Notes: generated by a model not told the origin, from the sequence alone. A stretch of 64,000 bases of DNA from Salinisphaera sp. (GCA_027858915.1 JAQIBT010000012.1:1-64000), one strand, 5' to 3'; numbered from the stretch's first letter, positions 51,531 through 61,405 are shown. Numbers and translations: made by a program.

Positions 51531-51556
51531 AAAAACGCCGATTTCTTCGGCGTTTA
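51531..51556 (-). terminator. intrinsic terminator after ptsI
   Basis: On the minus strand AACGCCGAAGAAATCGGCGTTTTTC forms an 8-bp stem followed by a T-run, 33 bases after the ptsI stop. It closes the long kdsD-to-ptsI operon. Confidence 0.8.
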
Positions 51557-51562
51557 CGGCTC

Positions 51563-51590
51563 AGGGCCGCATGAAACAGCAACCGGCCCT
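51563..51590. repeat. 28-bp end fragment of the dispersed palindromic repeat
   Basis: AGGGCCGCATGAAACAGCAA then CCGGCCCT matches the right end of copy B (ATGAAACAGCAAC..GCCCT). On the minus strand its edge supplies part of the TAG stop of ptsI. Confidence 0.55.
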
Positions 51591-53325
51591 AATGCCGCAG
51601 CTCGCGCGTGAGTGCCTCGAGGCCCTCGCGGTAGGCATTGGCATCGGTCAGCGCCAGTAACGCGGCGGTACGCTGGCTCAGGTGAGCGATGTTCGCGCTC
51701 ATGACTGCGCGCTTGACCTCTAGCAAGCTGGCGGGATGCATGGAGAATTCGGTCAGGCCGAGCCCCAGCAACAACGGGGTATACCGGTTGTCGGATGCCA
51801 TTTCGCCGCACATCGAAACGCTGATACCAGCGGCCCGCCCGGCGTCGATGGTCATCCGTATCAGCTGCAGAACGGCCGGGTGCAAGGGATCGTAGAGATA
51901 GTTGATCTCGTCATCGATACGGTCGATAGCCAGCGTGTACTGAATGAGGTCGTTGGTGCCCAGCGAGAAGAAATCACAGTATTTTGCGAGCGTAGGAGCC
52001 GCCAGGGCCGCGGCGGGCACCTCGATCATCGCGCCGATGGCGATAGCGGGGTCGTAGGCCAGGCCCTCCTTGTCGAGCTCGATTTTCGCCTCGGCGATGA
52101 GATGACGCGCCTGGCGCATTTCCTGGATAGTCGAGATCATTGGCAGCATGATGCGCAGCTTGCCTTCGCCCGAAGCCCGCAGCAGCGCGCGCAGCTGGAT
52201 ACGGAACATGGCCGGTTCCTTCAGGCACAGTCGGATTGCGCGCAGGCCCAGCGCCGGGTTGGTCGCCATCTTGGCCGGCCGGCCTACCGTCTTGTCGGCG
52301 CCGAGATCGAGCGTGCGGATCGTAACCGGGCCGTCGACGGACGCCAGCACCTGACGATAAGCGGCGAGCTGCTCTTCCTCGCTTGGCGAGTCCTCACGGT
52401 TCATGTAAAGAAATTCGGTACGGTACAGGCCGATGCCCTCGACGCCTACGTCCTGAGCGTCGACCGCATCCTCGGGCAGTTCAACGTTGGCCAGCATGGT
52501 GATGCGCTGGCCGTCGCCCGAGACGGCAGGCTCGTCGCGCAGCACGCTGAGCATGCGCTGATAACGTTCGTCGCGTTTCTGGCGGTGTTGGTAGAACTCG
52601 AGAGCGCCGTCGTCAGGACCGGCCAGAACATGGCCTGCCTCGCCGTCGACAATCACGGTCTCGCCGTCGACCAGCAGGCGGCGCGCCTCGTGCATGCCGA
52701 CGACTGCCGGAATACGCAGGCTGCGGGCCAGAATCGCGCTGTGCGACAGGGGGCCGCCGTGTTCGGTGACAAATGCAGCGACACCCTGTTGATGCAGCAG
52801 AATGATGTCGGCTGGTGTGAGCTCGTCGGCTACAATGACCGGCGGCGGACCATCCGGCGTGTCGCCCGTATCCAGCGCCCGTTCCTGCTTGAGCAACACG
52901 CGTTGAATGCGCGCCGTAACGTGGATCACGTCGTCACGGCGCGTCCGCAGATAGTTGTCGTCCATCTGGTCGAATACATCGACCAGGGATTCGGACTGCT
53001 GCTTGAGCGCCCATTCTGCGTTGCACTGTGATACACGAATACGACTGGCGACGGCCTCGGTGAGTGTGACGTCTTCCATCATCAATAGATGAGTCTGGAT
53101 GAAGGCCGCGATCTCGGACGGCGCGTTTCTCGGAATCTGGGCGCCGATGGTCTGCAGCTGGCGACGTGCATCGTCGATGGCCGTATCGAAACGCTCGATT
53201 TCCTGCTCGACCTGGCCGGCGTCTATGGCATATTCGGGAATATCCAGATCGGCCCCGTATATGCGATGAACCGCACCAATGGCCACACCGCGCGAGACCC
53301 CGATCGCTGAAAGCCACAGACTCAT
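51589..53325 (-). CDS. ptsI: PTS enzyme I
   Basis: Autophosphorylates from PEP and passes phosphate to HPr. 578 residues; the active His195 is in GGPLSHSAILA, and the PEP domain shows YRTEFLYM, GTNDLIQY and the active-site cysteine in SMCGEMASD. It lacks the GAF domain of the nitrogen PTS paralogue PtsP. It is the last gene of the operon, 40 bp after ptsH. The stop codon falls in a repeat end. Confidence 0.93.
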   Translation of the reverse strand: MSLWLSAIGVSRGVAIGAVHRIYGADLDIPEYAIDAGQVEQEIERFDTAIDDARRQLQTIGAQIPRNAPSEIAAFIQTHLLMMEDVTLTEAVASRIRVSQCNAEWALKQQSESLVDVFDQMDDNYLRTRRDDVIHVTARIQRVLLKQERALDTGDTPDGPPPVIVADELTPADIILLHQQGVAAFVTEHGGPLSHSAILARSLRIPAVVGMHEARRLLVDGETVIVDGEAGHVLAGPDDGALEFYQHRQKRDERYQRMLSVLRDEPAVSGDGQRITMLANVELPEDAVDAQDVGVEGIGLYRTEFLYMNREDSPSEEEQLAAYRQVLASVDGPVTIRTLDLGADKTVGRPAKMATNPALGLRAIRLCLKEPAMFRIQLRALLRASGEGKLRIMLPMISTIQEMRQARHLIAEAKIELDKEGLAYDPAIAIGAMIEVPAAALAAPTLAKYCDFFSLGTNDLIQYTLAIDRIDDEINYLYDPLHPAVLQLIRMTIDAGRAAGISVSMCGEMASDNRYTPLLLGLGLTEFSMHPASLLEVKRAVMSANIAHLSQRTAALLALTDANAYREGLEALTRELRH

Positions 53326-53365
53326 CAGAACGCCTCTCTAGGAACCTGTCTGACTCAAGATCAAT

Positions 53366-53635
53366 TTACTGCGCCTCGCCGAAGCGATCGGCGACCAGGG
53401 CGTCAAGTGCATTCAATGCCGCATCGGCGTCATCGCCTTCGGCGGTGACCTGGATCGAACTGCCACGCGCGGCGGCCAGCATCATGACGCCCATGATCGA
53501 CTTTCCCGAGACCTCACGCCCATCCTTGACGACAGTCACGCGCGCATCGTACTGCGACGCGACGGTCACGAACTTGCTGGCAGCACGCGCGTGTACCCCG
53601 AGTTTGTTGACGATGGACAGTTCACGAGTAGGCAT
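53366..53635 (-). CDS. ptsH: phosphocarrier protein HPr
   Basis: 89 residues. Catalytic His15 in KLGVHARAAS and the regulatory Ser46 in GKSIMGV are both present; Ser46 is the target of HPr kinase, which is encoded in the same operon. It carries phosphate between enzyme I and the two EIIA proteins nearby. Confidence 0.94.
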   Translation of the reverse strand: MPTRELSIVNKLGVHARAASKFVTVASQYDARVTVVKDGREVSGKSIMGVMMLAAARGSSIQVTAEGDDADAALNALDALVADRFGEAQ

Positions 53636-53651
53636 GACGAGGACGATTCTC

Positions 53652-54047
53652 TCAACGGATTGAAGGTGACCAGTCGACCACTGCTGTGCGGCCGGCTTCC
53701 AGCGCCGAGGAGGCCAGCGCCTCCCGGTTCAGATTCGGATAATTGTAGACGCGTATCAGCATCGCCAGATTGAGGCCGGCGACCACATACCCCGGTCCGG
53801 AGCGCGCGATCTCACGCGCCAGGTTGCTGGGCGTGGCACCCGCCAGATCGGTGAGGACCAACACGCCGTCGCCGTCGTCCAACCGCGCGAGCGCTTGCCG
53901 GCCGGATCGACAACGTTCCTCTGGATCATCGCCTCGGCGGACCGGCAGTGTTTCGGTAGGGCGCGACAGTCCTCCCAGCATGCCTTCGGCGACCGCCAGC
54001 AACAAGTCACCGAGTCCTTCGTGGGTTACCAGCAATAGGCCGGTCAC
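53652..54047 (-). CDS. PTS EIIA, mannose/fructose type
   Basis: 131 residues; TGLLLVTHEGLGDLLL carries phospho-acceptor His9, and LVLTDLAGATPSNLARE is the family block. No EIIB or EIIC is nearby, so this is probably a regulatory output protein of a PTS without sugar uptake. It is located between rapZ and ptsH, 16 bp from the latter. Confidence 0.9.
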   Translation of the reverse strand: MTGLLLVTHEGLGDLLLAVAEGMLGGLSRPTETLPVRRGDDPEERCRSGRQALARLDDGDGVLVLTDLAGATPSNLAREIARSGPGYVVAGLNLAMLIRVYNYPNLNREALASSALEAGRTAVVDWSPSIR

Positions 54048-54080
54048 GGCCAGTCGCTCCGGTATGCCGGCGAATCCATG

Positions 54081-54938
54081 TCAGCGCAGCTCGTTGTGGC
54101 GCACCAGGATATGGTTTTGATCGGCACGCAGCAGCGCCGCTACCTGTTCGACCAGATAGACCGAGCGATGCTTGCCGCCGGTACAGCCGATAGCGACGGT
54201 GACATAGCTGCGATCCTCGCGGGCGAAGCTGGGCAGCCAGCGCTTGAGAAATCCGTGGATATCGTCACGCATGGCGTGTGTGGCCGGCTGCGAGGCCAGG
54301 TGCTCGGCGACTTCGGCGTCGAGCCCGGTCAAAGGCCGCAGGGCAGGCACCCAGTGCGGGTTGGGCAGACAGCGCACGTCGAATACGAAGTCCACGGCCT
54401 GTGGCAGCCCGTATTTGTATCCAAAAGACTGCACCAGAATCGACAGTTCGCCGGACTGCGCGCCTTCCACCCGGTTGCGGATGATGTCGCGCAGCTGGTG
54501 GATATTGGTCCGGCTGGTATCGATGGTGATGTCGGCGCTATCGGCGATCGGCTGGGTGAGCGTTCGGTCGGCGGCGACCGCGTCAACCAGCGTGCGGCGC
54601 TCGTCGGACAGCGGATGCTTGCGCCGGGTTTCGGAGTAGCGCCGCAGGATCGTCTCTTCGCTGGCATGTAGGTAGATCACTTCGATCTGGATGCCACCGG
54701 CACGCAGTTCGGCGATCCGCTCGGCGAACCGATGAATTTCGCCCGTGCGAGCCCTGGCGTCGATGCCCACTGCGAGTCGGTCAAAATCCAGGCCTTGCTG
54801 ATGCAGTGTTTCGGCTGACACTTCGCGCAACAGCCCCAGCGGTAGATTGTCAATGCAGTAGTAGCCCAGATCCTCGAGCATGTTCAATGCCACCGACTTG
54901 CCGGCTCCGGCCAGTCCGCTGACGACGATCAGTCGCAT
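54081..54938 (-). CDS. rapZ: RNase adapter protein RapZ
   Basis: 285 residues. P-loop GLAGAGKS (8-15) and the C-terminal IGCTGGKHRSVYLVEQ phosphate-binding motif. In E. coli RapZ senses GlcN6P, binds the small RNAs GlmY and GlmZ and guides RNase E. It overlaps hprK by 10 bp. Together with glrR and the proposed small RNA at 44.2-44.6 kb, the regulatory parts of such a circuit are in one window. Confidence 0.94.
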   Translation of the reverse strand: MRLIVVSGLAGAGKSVALNMLEDLGYYCIDNLPLGLLREVSAETLHQQGLDFDRLAVGIDARARTGEIHRFAERIAELRAGGIQIEVIYLHASEETILRRYSETRRKHPLSDERRTLVDAVAADRTLTQPIADSADITIDTSRTNIHQLRDIIRNRVEGAQSGELSILVQSFGYKYGLPQAVDFVFDVRCLPNPHWVPALRPLTGLDAEVAEHLASQPATHAMRDDIHGFLKRWLPSFAREDRSYVTVAIGCTGGKHRSVYLVEQVAALLRADQNHILVRHNELR

Positions 54939-55933
54939 GATGAGACTCCTTCGGAGGTTGCGAGTGCTTGGGCCTGACGGGCAGCGAACTGCTCGTCGCT
55001 GTAGTGCCCCTGCATGCGGAGCAGGTGATCGCGACAGGCCGCCTCGACCAGTACCGACAGATTATGACCGACCGCGACCGGCAGTGTGATCTGCGGAATA
55101 TCCGTGTCCAGAATCTCATGCATTGCACGCGAACCGGTGAGCCGATCCGGCGCATCCAGAATTCCGGACTCCGGGCGCACCAGCCGGATGATCAAGCCCA
55201 GCTGCTTGCGGCGTTTGATCGCGGCTTCGCCAAACATGGCGCGGATATTGAGTATTCCCAGACCCCGAACTTCGAGAAAATCCTGCAGCAGCGGCGGGCA
55301 GCCACCGTTGAGATCATCCGGCCCCAGGAGCACGAACTCCGGTGCGTCGTCGGCTACCAGTCGATGGCCGCGGTTGATCAGCTCCAGCGCCAGTTCGCTC
55401 TTGCCGACGCCGGGATCGCCGACCAGCATCAAGCCGATCGAGAGCACTTCGAGAAATACGCCGTGCAGGGTGATTTGTCGGGCCAGGCTCTCGCCCAGAA
55501 AATGGCGTAGTCGATAGGCGACGCGATGGCCGCTGGCGTGGGTCTCGAATACCGCGATGCCGGCGTCACGCAGCGCCGCGGCCAAGGGGATGGCCAGCGC
55601 CTGGCCATCGGCCAGCACCAACAGGCGGGTGGCTCCGGTGGTCAGGCGTGCCCGGATGTGTGCGGCCAGGTCGTCACCGAGTGAAGCCAGATAGGCAGTC
55701 TCTGGTTCGCCGACGATCTGTACCTGCGGTGGATGGATGAAATTCAGATAGCCGACGGTCGGAACCCGCCAGCCGTCGATCTCGGTTGGGCCGATACTGT
55801 TATTGCTGCCGATGTCCGGTGCTGGCCAGCGCAGTGCCAGCGAACTGCCCAGCTGTTCAAACACCGCATCGACCCGGACGCGACGAGTGGTCGAGCGATC
55901 CGCGGGTACGTTCTCGGGCGAGGCGATTGTCAC
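54929..55933 (-). CDS. hprK: HPr kinase/phosphorylase
   Basis: 334 residues. Walker A GDPGVGKSE (172-180), His157 in TLHGVFLEV and the LVADDAPEF segment (192-200) identify HprK/P, which phosphorylates HPr at Ser46 or reverses it with phosphate. Enteric bacteria lack it; some gamma-, alpha- and betaproteobacteria have it in the rpoN-ptsN region. It is 91 bp downstream of ptsN. Confidence 0.94.
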   Translation of the reverse strand: MTIASPENVPADRSTTRRVRVDAVFEQLGSSLALRWPAPDIGSNNSIGPTEIDGWRVPTVGYLNFIHPPQVQIVGEPETAYLASLGDDLAAHIRARLTTGATRLLVLADGQALAIPLAAALRDAGIAVFETHASGHRVAYRLRHFLGESLARQITLHGVFLEVLSIGLMLVGDPGVGKSELALELINRGHRLVADDAPEFVLLGPDDLNGGCPPLLQDFLEVRGLGILNIRAMFGEAAIKRRKQLGLIIRLVRPESGILDAPDRLTGSRAMHEILDTDIPQITLPVAVGHNLSVLVEAACRDHLLRMQGHYSDEQFAARQAQALATSEGVSSCD

Positions 55934-56024
55934 GACGCCACGATCCCGACAGTGGGTAAGCGGCCGGGACGGCGGCTAGCGCTTAGCGCTGAGTCATGAG
56001 AGCCGGTGTCGCCGCCTTGCGCCA

Positions 56025-56489
56025 TCATCCGTCCGATACGTCGTGGGCCAGCAGCCTGGAATGTAGTGCGCCATCGTCGCCGGCATCGCGCAGATCCGCC
56101 AATGTCTGTGGATCGGAGAACATCTCGGCCAGTCGTCGCAACAGATTCAGATGATCATCGGTTGCCTCTTCCGGCACGAGCAGCCCGAAGATCAGGTCCA
56201 CGGGCTGCTCGTCGTTGGCTTCGAAGTCCACGGCCTGGGGAAGACGCATGAAAGCGCCGACACATTCGTCGGTGCCCTTGAGCCGGGCGTGGGGGATGGC
56301 CACGCCATCGCCCACCCCGGTGCTGCCGAGTTTTTCGCGCCCGATCAGGCCGGTGAAGATATCACCGGCCGTCAGATAGGGCGTGCCCTGGGTGAGAACC
56401 TCCGATAGTTGTTCCAGTGCGCGCTTCTTGCTCTGTACGTCATCGGCAAGACGCACACGTTCGGGTGCGACGATATCGGCTATATTCAT
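56025..56489 (-). CDS. ptsN: nitrogen-regulatory EIIA(Ntr)
   Basis: 154 residues; the active-site His67 lies in GVGDGVAIPHARLKG. It regulates potassium, nitrogen and envelope functions according to its phosphorylation state. It is 15 bp downstream of hpf in the conserved order rpoN-hpf-ptsN. Confidence 0.94.
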   Translation of the reverse strand: MNIADIVAPERVRLADDVQSKKRALEQLSEVLTQGTPYLTAGDIFTGLIGREKLGSTGVGDGVAIPHARLKGTDECVGAFMRLPQAVDFEANDEQPVDLIFGLLVPEEATDDHLNLLRRLAEMFSDPQTLADLRDAGDDGALHSRLLAHDVSDG

Positions 56490-56504
56490 GCAGTGTCGAC
56501 GGCT

Positions 56505-56831
56505 TCAGTCCGTGCTCATATCGATATGGCGCGCTTCGCCGTTGCGATGGTCGTGGTTCTTTTCCTTGTGTCGCAATGTCTGCCGATCGAGCTTGTCGAT
56601 CATGCAGTCGATGGCGGCGTACATGTCGTCCTTGGTCGATTCGGCGTGCAGCTTAGCGCCCCGCAGTTTCACGGTGATCTCGGCCTTGTGGCGCAGCTTT
56701 TCAACTTCCAGTACCACTTCGGCGTCGAGCACGTGATCGAAATGCCGTTCGATGCGTTCCATCTTGCTCGATACATACGCATGCAGCGCATTGGTCATGT
56801 CCACGTGGTGGCCGGAGATGTTGAGATTCAT
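56505..56831 (-). CDS. hpf: ribosome hibernation promoting factor, short type
   Basis: 108 residues, the short class acting with RMF or forming 100S ribosomes. NLNISGHHVDMTNALHAYV at the start and the basic HAESTKDDMYAAIDCMIDKL segment are typical. It lies between rpoN and ptsN. Confidence 0.92.
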   Translation of the reverse strand: MNLNISGHHVDMTNALHAYVSSKMERIERHFDHVLDAEVVLEVEKLRHKAEITVKLRGAKLHAESTKDDMYAAIDCMIDKLDRQTLRHKEKNHDHRNGEARHIDMSTD

Positions 56832-56886
56832 CGCGTGCTCCTTTGCAGCTTTAGGTTGACTAGCAGGAATCGTTGAACCATTGGGA

Positions 56887-58347
56887 TTAGCTGGCCTGCC
56901 TCCTGCGCTCGTGCGAGGGCGGGATGGACAAGGCTTCGCGATACTTGGCCACGGTACGTCGGGCGACCTGGATACCGTTGTCCAGCAGCAGCTCTGCCAG
57001 TTTGCTGTCGGATAGCGGCTTGCCTGATGTCTCTGCGGCGACCATGCGCTTGATCATCGCCTGGATGGCGGTCGCCGATGCGCTGCCGCCGTCGGTGGTC
57101 GACACGTGGCTGGAAAAGAAATACTTGAGTTCGAATATGCCGCGCGGTGTCTGCATGTACTTGTTGGCCGTTGCCCGGGACACGGTGGATTCGTGAATTT
57201 CGAGTCGTTCGGCCACGTCGCGGAGCACCAGCGGTTTCATTGCCTCTTCACCATATTCCAGAAAAGCGCGCTGTGCTTCAACTATGCAATGAGCGACCTG
57301 CAGCAACGTATCGTTGCGGCTCTTGAGGCTGTTGAGAAAGAACCGGGCTTCCTGCAGGTGAGACTTGAGTGTGGTCTGGTCAGCCGACTTGTCCGCGCGC
57401 TTGATCAAGGCCAGATATTGGCTGTTGATGCGCAGCTTTGGCGCGATATCGGCGTTGAGCGCGACGTGCCATCCTTGTTCGCCGCGCGTCACGAACACCT
57501 CGGGTACCACATACGTCGATTCGTGATCGGTGAACGCTTCGCCCGGGCGTGGCTGCAGCGTCTGGATCAGCGCGACGGCTGCGCCGACATCGCCAGGTTC
57601 GACGCCAAGCCGGCGCGCCAGGGCATCGCGCTGGCCGCTGGCCAGGCTTTCCAGCGGCAAATTCTCGACGATAGACAGAGCAAGCTCGCGCGCCGGCACG
57701 TCGGCCGGCAGCTGGCGCAGCTGAATTCGCAGGCATTCTGCAAGATTGCGGGCCGCCACGCCCGGTGGATCAAACTGCTGGATCTGAGCCAGCACGGCTT
57801 CGATCGCGTCGCTGCCGGTGTTGAACTCGGCGTCCAGGCGTTCGCACATATCGGCCCACTCGGGCAGCAGGCCGTCGGTATCGATGCCGTCGATGATCAC
57901 GGCCGCCATGGCTCGCTGGCTGACGCTGAACGAATGCATGTCCGCCTGCCAGCTCAGATGCGCATACAGATCTGGGGTGCTCGACAGATTGGCCTGTCGG
58001 TAGTCCCAGTAGTCTTCGTCGTCGCTGGTCGGCGCGGGCGCGCTGGGCGCCGCACTGCCGGCATAGATATCGTTCCAGTCGGCGTCGACCGGCAGATTCT
58101 CGGGAATCTCGGCGACATCCTTGTCTCGGCCGCGCTCGGCGTCGGCGGTCTTGCGCTCGGTCTCGGCGTCGGGCATGTCGATCTCGCCGTGGCCGTCGTC
58201 TGCCTCGAGCATGACGTTGGAATCCAGCGCGTCCTGAATCTCCGATTTCAGATCGAGCGTGGACAGTTGCAGCATGCGGATTGCCTGCTGAAGCGCCGGG
58301 GTCATCGTCAGCGATTGACCCAGCCCAAGATGCATCGACTGTTTCAC
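56887..58347 (-). CDS. rpoN: RNA polymerase sigma-54 factor
   Basis: 486 residues. Region I is Gln/Leu-rich ([20 protein letters not shown]), region II acidic, and the C-terminal RpoN box reads [10 protein letters not shown]. It directs RNA polymerase to GG/GC promoters and needs activators such as GlrR. Its start overlaps the lptB stop (ATGA). The likely clients in this window are the promoters at 44639-44654 and 29982-29997. Confidence 0.95.
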   Translation of the reverse strand: MKQSMHLGLGQSLTMTPALQQAIRMLQLSTLDLKSEIQDALDSNVMLEADDGHGEIDMPDAETERKTADAERGRDKDVAEIPENLPVDADWNDIYAGSAAPSAPAPTSDDEDYWDYRQANLSSTPDLYAHLSWQADMHSFSVSQRAMAAVIIDGIDTDGLLPEWADMCERLDAEFNTGSDAIEAVLAQIQQFDPPGVAARNLAECLRIQLRQLPADVPARELALSIVENLPLESLASGQRDALARRLGVEPGDVGAAVALIQTLQPRPGEAFTDHESTYVVPEVFVTRGEQGWHVALNADIAPKLRINSQYLALIKRADKSADQTTLKSHLQEARFFLNSLKSRNDTLLQVAHCIVEAQRAFLEYGEEAMKPLVLRDVAERLEIHESTVSRATANKYMQTPRGIFELKYFFSSHVSTTDGGSASATAIQAMIKRMVAAETSGKPLSDSKLAELLLDNGIQVARRTVAKYREALSIPPSHERRRQAS

Positions 58348-59132
58348 AGCCGGAAATCCTCCCCGAGATAGACTTCACGCACCTTGCGATCCGCCAGGAT
58401 CTCGTCTCCGGAACCGTTTGCGATGACCGTGCCATCGGCCATGATGTAGGCGCGATCGCAGATCGACAGTGTTTCCCGCACGTTGTGGTCGGTGATCAGC
58501 ACGCCAATGCCGCGATTCTGCAGATGCTGAATGATGCTACGGATATCGCCAATGGAGATCGGGTCGATGCCGGCAAACGGCTCGTCCAGCAGCATGAATG
58601 CCGGCCTGGCCGCCAGTGCGCGCGCAATCTCGACGCGGCGACGCTCGCCGCCTGACAGGTTCAGACCCTTGGATCTGGCGATATGGCTGATCGAGAGTTC
58701 GTCCATCAGCGACTCGAGCTCGCGCTCGATATCGGCCTTGCTCAAGCCCCGGCGGACCTGAAGAATGGCGCGGATGTTGTCGGCCACCGATAGCTTGCGA
58801 AAGACCGATGCCTCCTGCGGCAGATAGCCGATACCGAGCTTGGCACGCCGATGCATCGGCAGGCCGACCAGATTGCGTCCCGCCAGCGTGATACGCCCGG
58901 CGTCTGGCCGGACGAGCCCCACGATCATGTAGAACGACGTGGTCTTGCCGGCGCCATTGGGGCCGAGCAGGCCCACGATTTCACCACGACCGACCTGCAC
59001 ATCCACGTCGCGCACGACGTCGCGCCCCTTGTAACGCTTGCGCAGGCCGGTTGCGGTGAGCACGGCATCGTCTGCTCGGGCGGCGGCTGTGGCAGCCTGG
59101 ACTCTGGTCGAATCAAGCGCTACCGCCATCAC
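58344..59132 (-). CDS. lptB: LPS export ABC ATPase LptB
   Basis: 262 residues; Walker A GPNGAGKT (57-64), signature [27 protein letters not shown]. It powers extraction of lipopolysaccharide by LptFG. It has about 24 extra residues at the N-terminus relative to E. coli (Ala-rich), unless a later start is used. The ATG overlaps the lptA stop (ATGATGG). Confidence 0.94.
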   Translation of the reverse strand: MMAVALDSTRVQAATAAARADDAVLTATGLRKRYKGRDVVRDVDVQVGRGEIVGLLGPNGAGKTTSFYMIVGLVRPDAGRITLAGRNLVGLPMHRRAKLGIGYLPQEASVFRKLSVADNIRAILQVRRGLSKADIERELESLMDELSISHIARSKGLNLSGGERRRVEIARALAARPAFMLLDEPFAGIDPISIGDIRSIIQHLQNRGIGVLITDHNVRETLSICDRAYIMADGTVIANGSGDEILADRKVREVYLGEDFRL

Positions 59133-59698
59133 GGCGATCCCTTATTCGCTTGATCCGCTTGATCCGCTTGAATCGTGACGTGAACGCGATCGTTATCGCC
59201 GCTGCCGCTTTTGGCTATCGTGCGGTCGGTGTCCAGGTCATGGGTGATAATTTGCCCGCGGACTTGGTCGCCGCCGCGATCGACTTCAGCGTTGCCGCGC
59301 AGCACCAGCTGCGCATTGCTGTTGGTGTACTCGATCTGCGATGCATGTCCGGTCACGCGCTCTGCGCTGTCCGAATCGGGTTTCTTGTCGATATGCGCCG
59401 GGCTGCCGGTCAGTACGGCCTTGAGGTTGCCGTGGTCGTTGACGCGGGTGACGACCAGCTTGTCTCCGGTCAGCGTCAGTCCGCCGCGGATCATGTGCAC
59501 GTTGCCGGTATACACACTCACACCGCTCTGCTGCGAATAGTTGGCCTGGTTGGCTTCGATATTGATCGGCAGCGACTTGTTCTTCTGCGCCAGCGCCACT
59601 GCGGGAAGCGCAACCAGGATCAGCGCGATAGCGACGGCGAACCGATAGCGCGCGGATCCCGGACGATTCGCGTTATTGCCTGTAAGTGACGTGTACAT
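59129..59698 (-). CDS. lptA: periplasmic LPS transport protein LptA
   Basis: 189 residues from ATG 59698, inside the last 26 bp of lptC. Signal peptide [19 protein letters not shown]. The OstA-like beta-jellyroll shows [20 protein letters not shown] and GDKLVVTRV. It forms the periplasmic bridge carrying LPS. Confidence 0.92.
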   Translation of the reverse strand: MYTSLTGNNANRPGSARYRFAVAIALILVALPAVALAQKNKSLPINIEANQANYSQQSGVSVYTGNVHMIRGGLTLTGDKLVVTRVNDHGNLKAVLTGSPAHIDKKPDSDSAERVTGHASQIEYTNSNAQLVLRGNAEVDRGGDQVRGQIITHDLDTDRTIAKSGSGDNDRVHVTIQADQADQANKGSP

Positions 59699-60221
59699 TG
59701 TTGAGTATATTGAGCTTGTTGGTCTTGAGATTAATCCTGAGACCGTTGCCTTCAAGCACCTGTCCCGGTTGCGTGGCACGCACTGCCGCATCCGAGTCGA
59801 TGCGGTTGGCATCCGGGCGTACCCATGCGTGATCTGTCGTCATATGTACCACGCTACCGTCCGCTGTTGGATGCTGGCCTGTTACGCCGTCGTAGAGATA
59901 CAGATTGCGCTGGCCGGCTGGTATACGTCCCTTTTGGGCTGCCAGGTTCCAATACGTGTCTGTGCCTGAAAGATAGTGTACGTGAATGTCGGTAAAACGA
60001 GATGAATCGTCGGGAAAATGCAGGCTCTGTGCGGCCGTTAGCCGATAGGCCAGTTGGCCCTGTGGGTTGAGCTGGTAGACCGTCGCGCCATCCATGTAGT
60101 AATCGCTGTTGCCAGGCGTGGCAAGCTCAGGCTTGTTGTGTGCGATTTCGCTGCGATAGAAGAAGGTCGTGCCCACGACCACCGCACAGATGACCGCCAC
60201 GGACAGGGTCATTCGATCCAC
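59673..60221 (-). CDS. lptC: LPS export protein LptC
   Basis: 182 residues from GTG 60221 (or ATG 60212). An N-terminal membrane anchor (LSVAVICAVVVGTTFFY) precedes a periplasmic OstA-type domain with YYMDGATVYQLNPQGQLAYRLTA. It passes LPS from LptBFG to LptA. It starts two bases after the kdsC remnant and overlaps lptA. Confidence 0.92.
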   Translation of the reverse strand: MDRMTLSVAVICAVVVGTTFFYRSEIAHNKPELATPGNSDYYMDGATVYQLNPQGQLAYRLTAAQSLHFPDDSSRFTDIHVHYLSGTDTYWNLAAQKGRIPAGQRNLYLYDGVTGQHPTADGSVVHMTTDHAWVRPDANRIDSDAAVRATQPGQVLEGNGLRINLKTNKLNILNNVHVTYRQ

Positions 60222-60222
60222 G

Positions 60223-60417
60223 TCAGTGCCCGGCCACGTGGTTGGTCGGCCGGGCTGCGATGATCAGTTCGCAGGCCTCGCGCACCGCGCCTTCGCCGCC
60301 CTTGCGCTGGCTTGCCCAGTGCGCCGCCTCGGGCGCTTCAGGCGCCGCATCCTCAACGGTCAGCGCCAGGCCGACCCGATGCTTCAGATCCAGATCGGGC
60401 AGATCGTCGCCCATCAT
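60223..60417 (-). pseudogene. kdsC: C-terminal remnant of Kdo-8-phosphate phosphatase KdsC
   Basis: 64 codons beginning MMGDDLPDLDLKHRVGLAL and ending GAVREACELIIAAR. This is the last third of KdsC (YMGDDLPDLPV...GGxGAVRExCELI), with HAD motif IV (DDLPD). The catalytic Asp-x-Asp motif and about 110 N-terminal residues are absent: kdsD ends only 10 bases upstream. The position kdsD-kdsC-lptC is the normal one, so this looks like an internal deletion. The piece could be translated but cannot be an active phosphatase. Confidence 0.8.
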
Positions 60418-60427
60418 CGAAGGAACC

Positions 60428-61405
60428 TCATATCACACCGGCCCGCAGCAGATCCTGCATGTTCAGCGCGCCGACTGGGCGCATCGACTCGTCTACCACC
60501 ATCAAGGCGCCGCCGCCGATGCGATGGGTTTCGAGCAGGCGCACGGCTTCGGCGGCCAGCATGTCGGGGTTCACGGTCTTGGGGCCTCGCGTCATGTAGT
60601 CGGCAATGGCTGCGGTTTTCAGATCAATATCACGATCCAGCGTTCGCCGCAGGTCGCCGTCGGTGAACAGGCCAATCAACAGGCCTTTTGCATCGACCAC
60701 GCCGGTCATGCCCAGACCCTTGGCGGTCATTTCCAGCAGTGCGTCGCGCAGGCTTGCGTCTTCGCTTACCAGTGGCAGGCCGCCGCCGGTGTGCATGACG
60801 TCGTCGACCGTCAGCAGCAGGCGTCGGCCGAGCGCGCCGCCGGGGTGCGAGCGGGCAAAATCCTCGGCGGTGAAGTTGCGCGCTTCCAGGAGCGCAATCG
60901 CCAGCGCGTCGCCCATCACCAGCGCTGCCGTGGTCGACGAGGTTGGCGCAAGCTCGAGCGGGCAGGCCTCGAGCGCTACCGAGACGTCCAGATTGACGTC
61001 GGCGCGGGTCGCCAGCGTGGACGCCGGCTTGCCGGTCATGGCGATCATGGGCACGCCAAGCCGCTTGAGCAGGGGCAGGATGGTGAGAATCTCGCGGGTT
61101 TCGCCAGAGTAGGACAGGGCGATCACCACATCGCTGTGGGTGATCATGCCGAGGTCGCCGTGGCTGGCTTCGCCGGGATGCACGAAGAACGAGGGGGTGC
61201 CGGTCGAAGCCAGGGTGGCCGCCAGCTTGCCGGCGATATGCCCGGATTTGCCCATGCCGGTCACTACGACCCGGCCGACGCATCCGAGCATGAATTCGGC
61301 AGCGCGCGAGAAATTACCGTCGATCCGGGATTCCAGCGCGGCAGCAGCAGCCGCCTCGATGCCGATGACGCGGCGCGCCGTAGCAAGAAGAGTCGTTTTA
61401 TCCAT
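60428..61405 (-). CDS. kdsD: D-arabinose 5-phosphate isomerase
   Basis: Makes arabinose 5-phosphate for Kdo. 325 residues: SIS domain (VVTGMGKSGHIAGKLAATLAS, HPGEASHGDLG) and two C-terminal CBS motifs (GLGMTGVVDAKGLLIGLFTDGDLRR). It is the first gene of the minus-strand lpt-rpoN operon and divergent from the ABC exporter. The 112-bp gap upstream would hold both promoters. Confidence 0.94.
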   Translation of the reverse strand: MDKTTLLATARRVIGIEAAAAAALESRIDGNFSRAAEFMLGCVGRVVVTGMGKSGHIAGKLAATLASTGTPSFFVHPGEASHGDLGMITHSDVVIALSYSGETREILTILPLLKRLGVPMIAMTGKPASTLATRADVNLDVSVALEACPLELAPTSSTTAALVMGDALAIALLEARNFTAEDFARSHPGGALGRRLLLTVDDVMHTGGGLPLVSEDASLRDALLEMTAKGLGMTGVVDAKGLLIGLFTDGDLRRTLDRDIDLKTAAIADYMTRGPKTVNPDMLAAEAVRLLETHRIGGGALMVVDESMRPVGALNMQDLLRAGVI

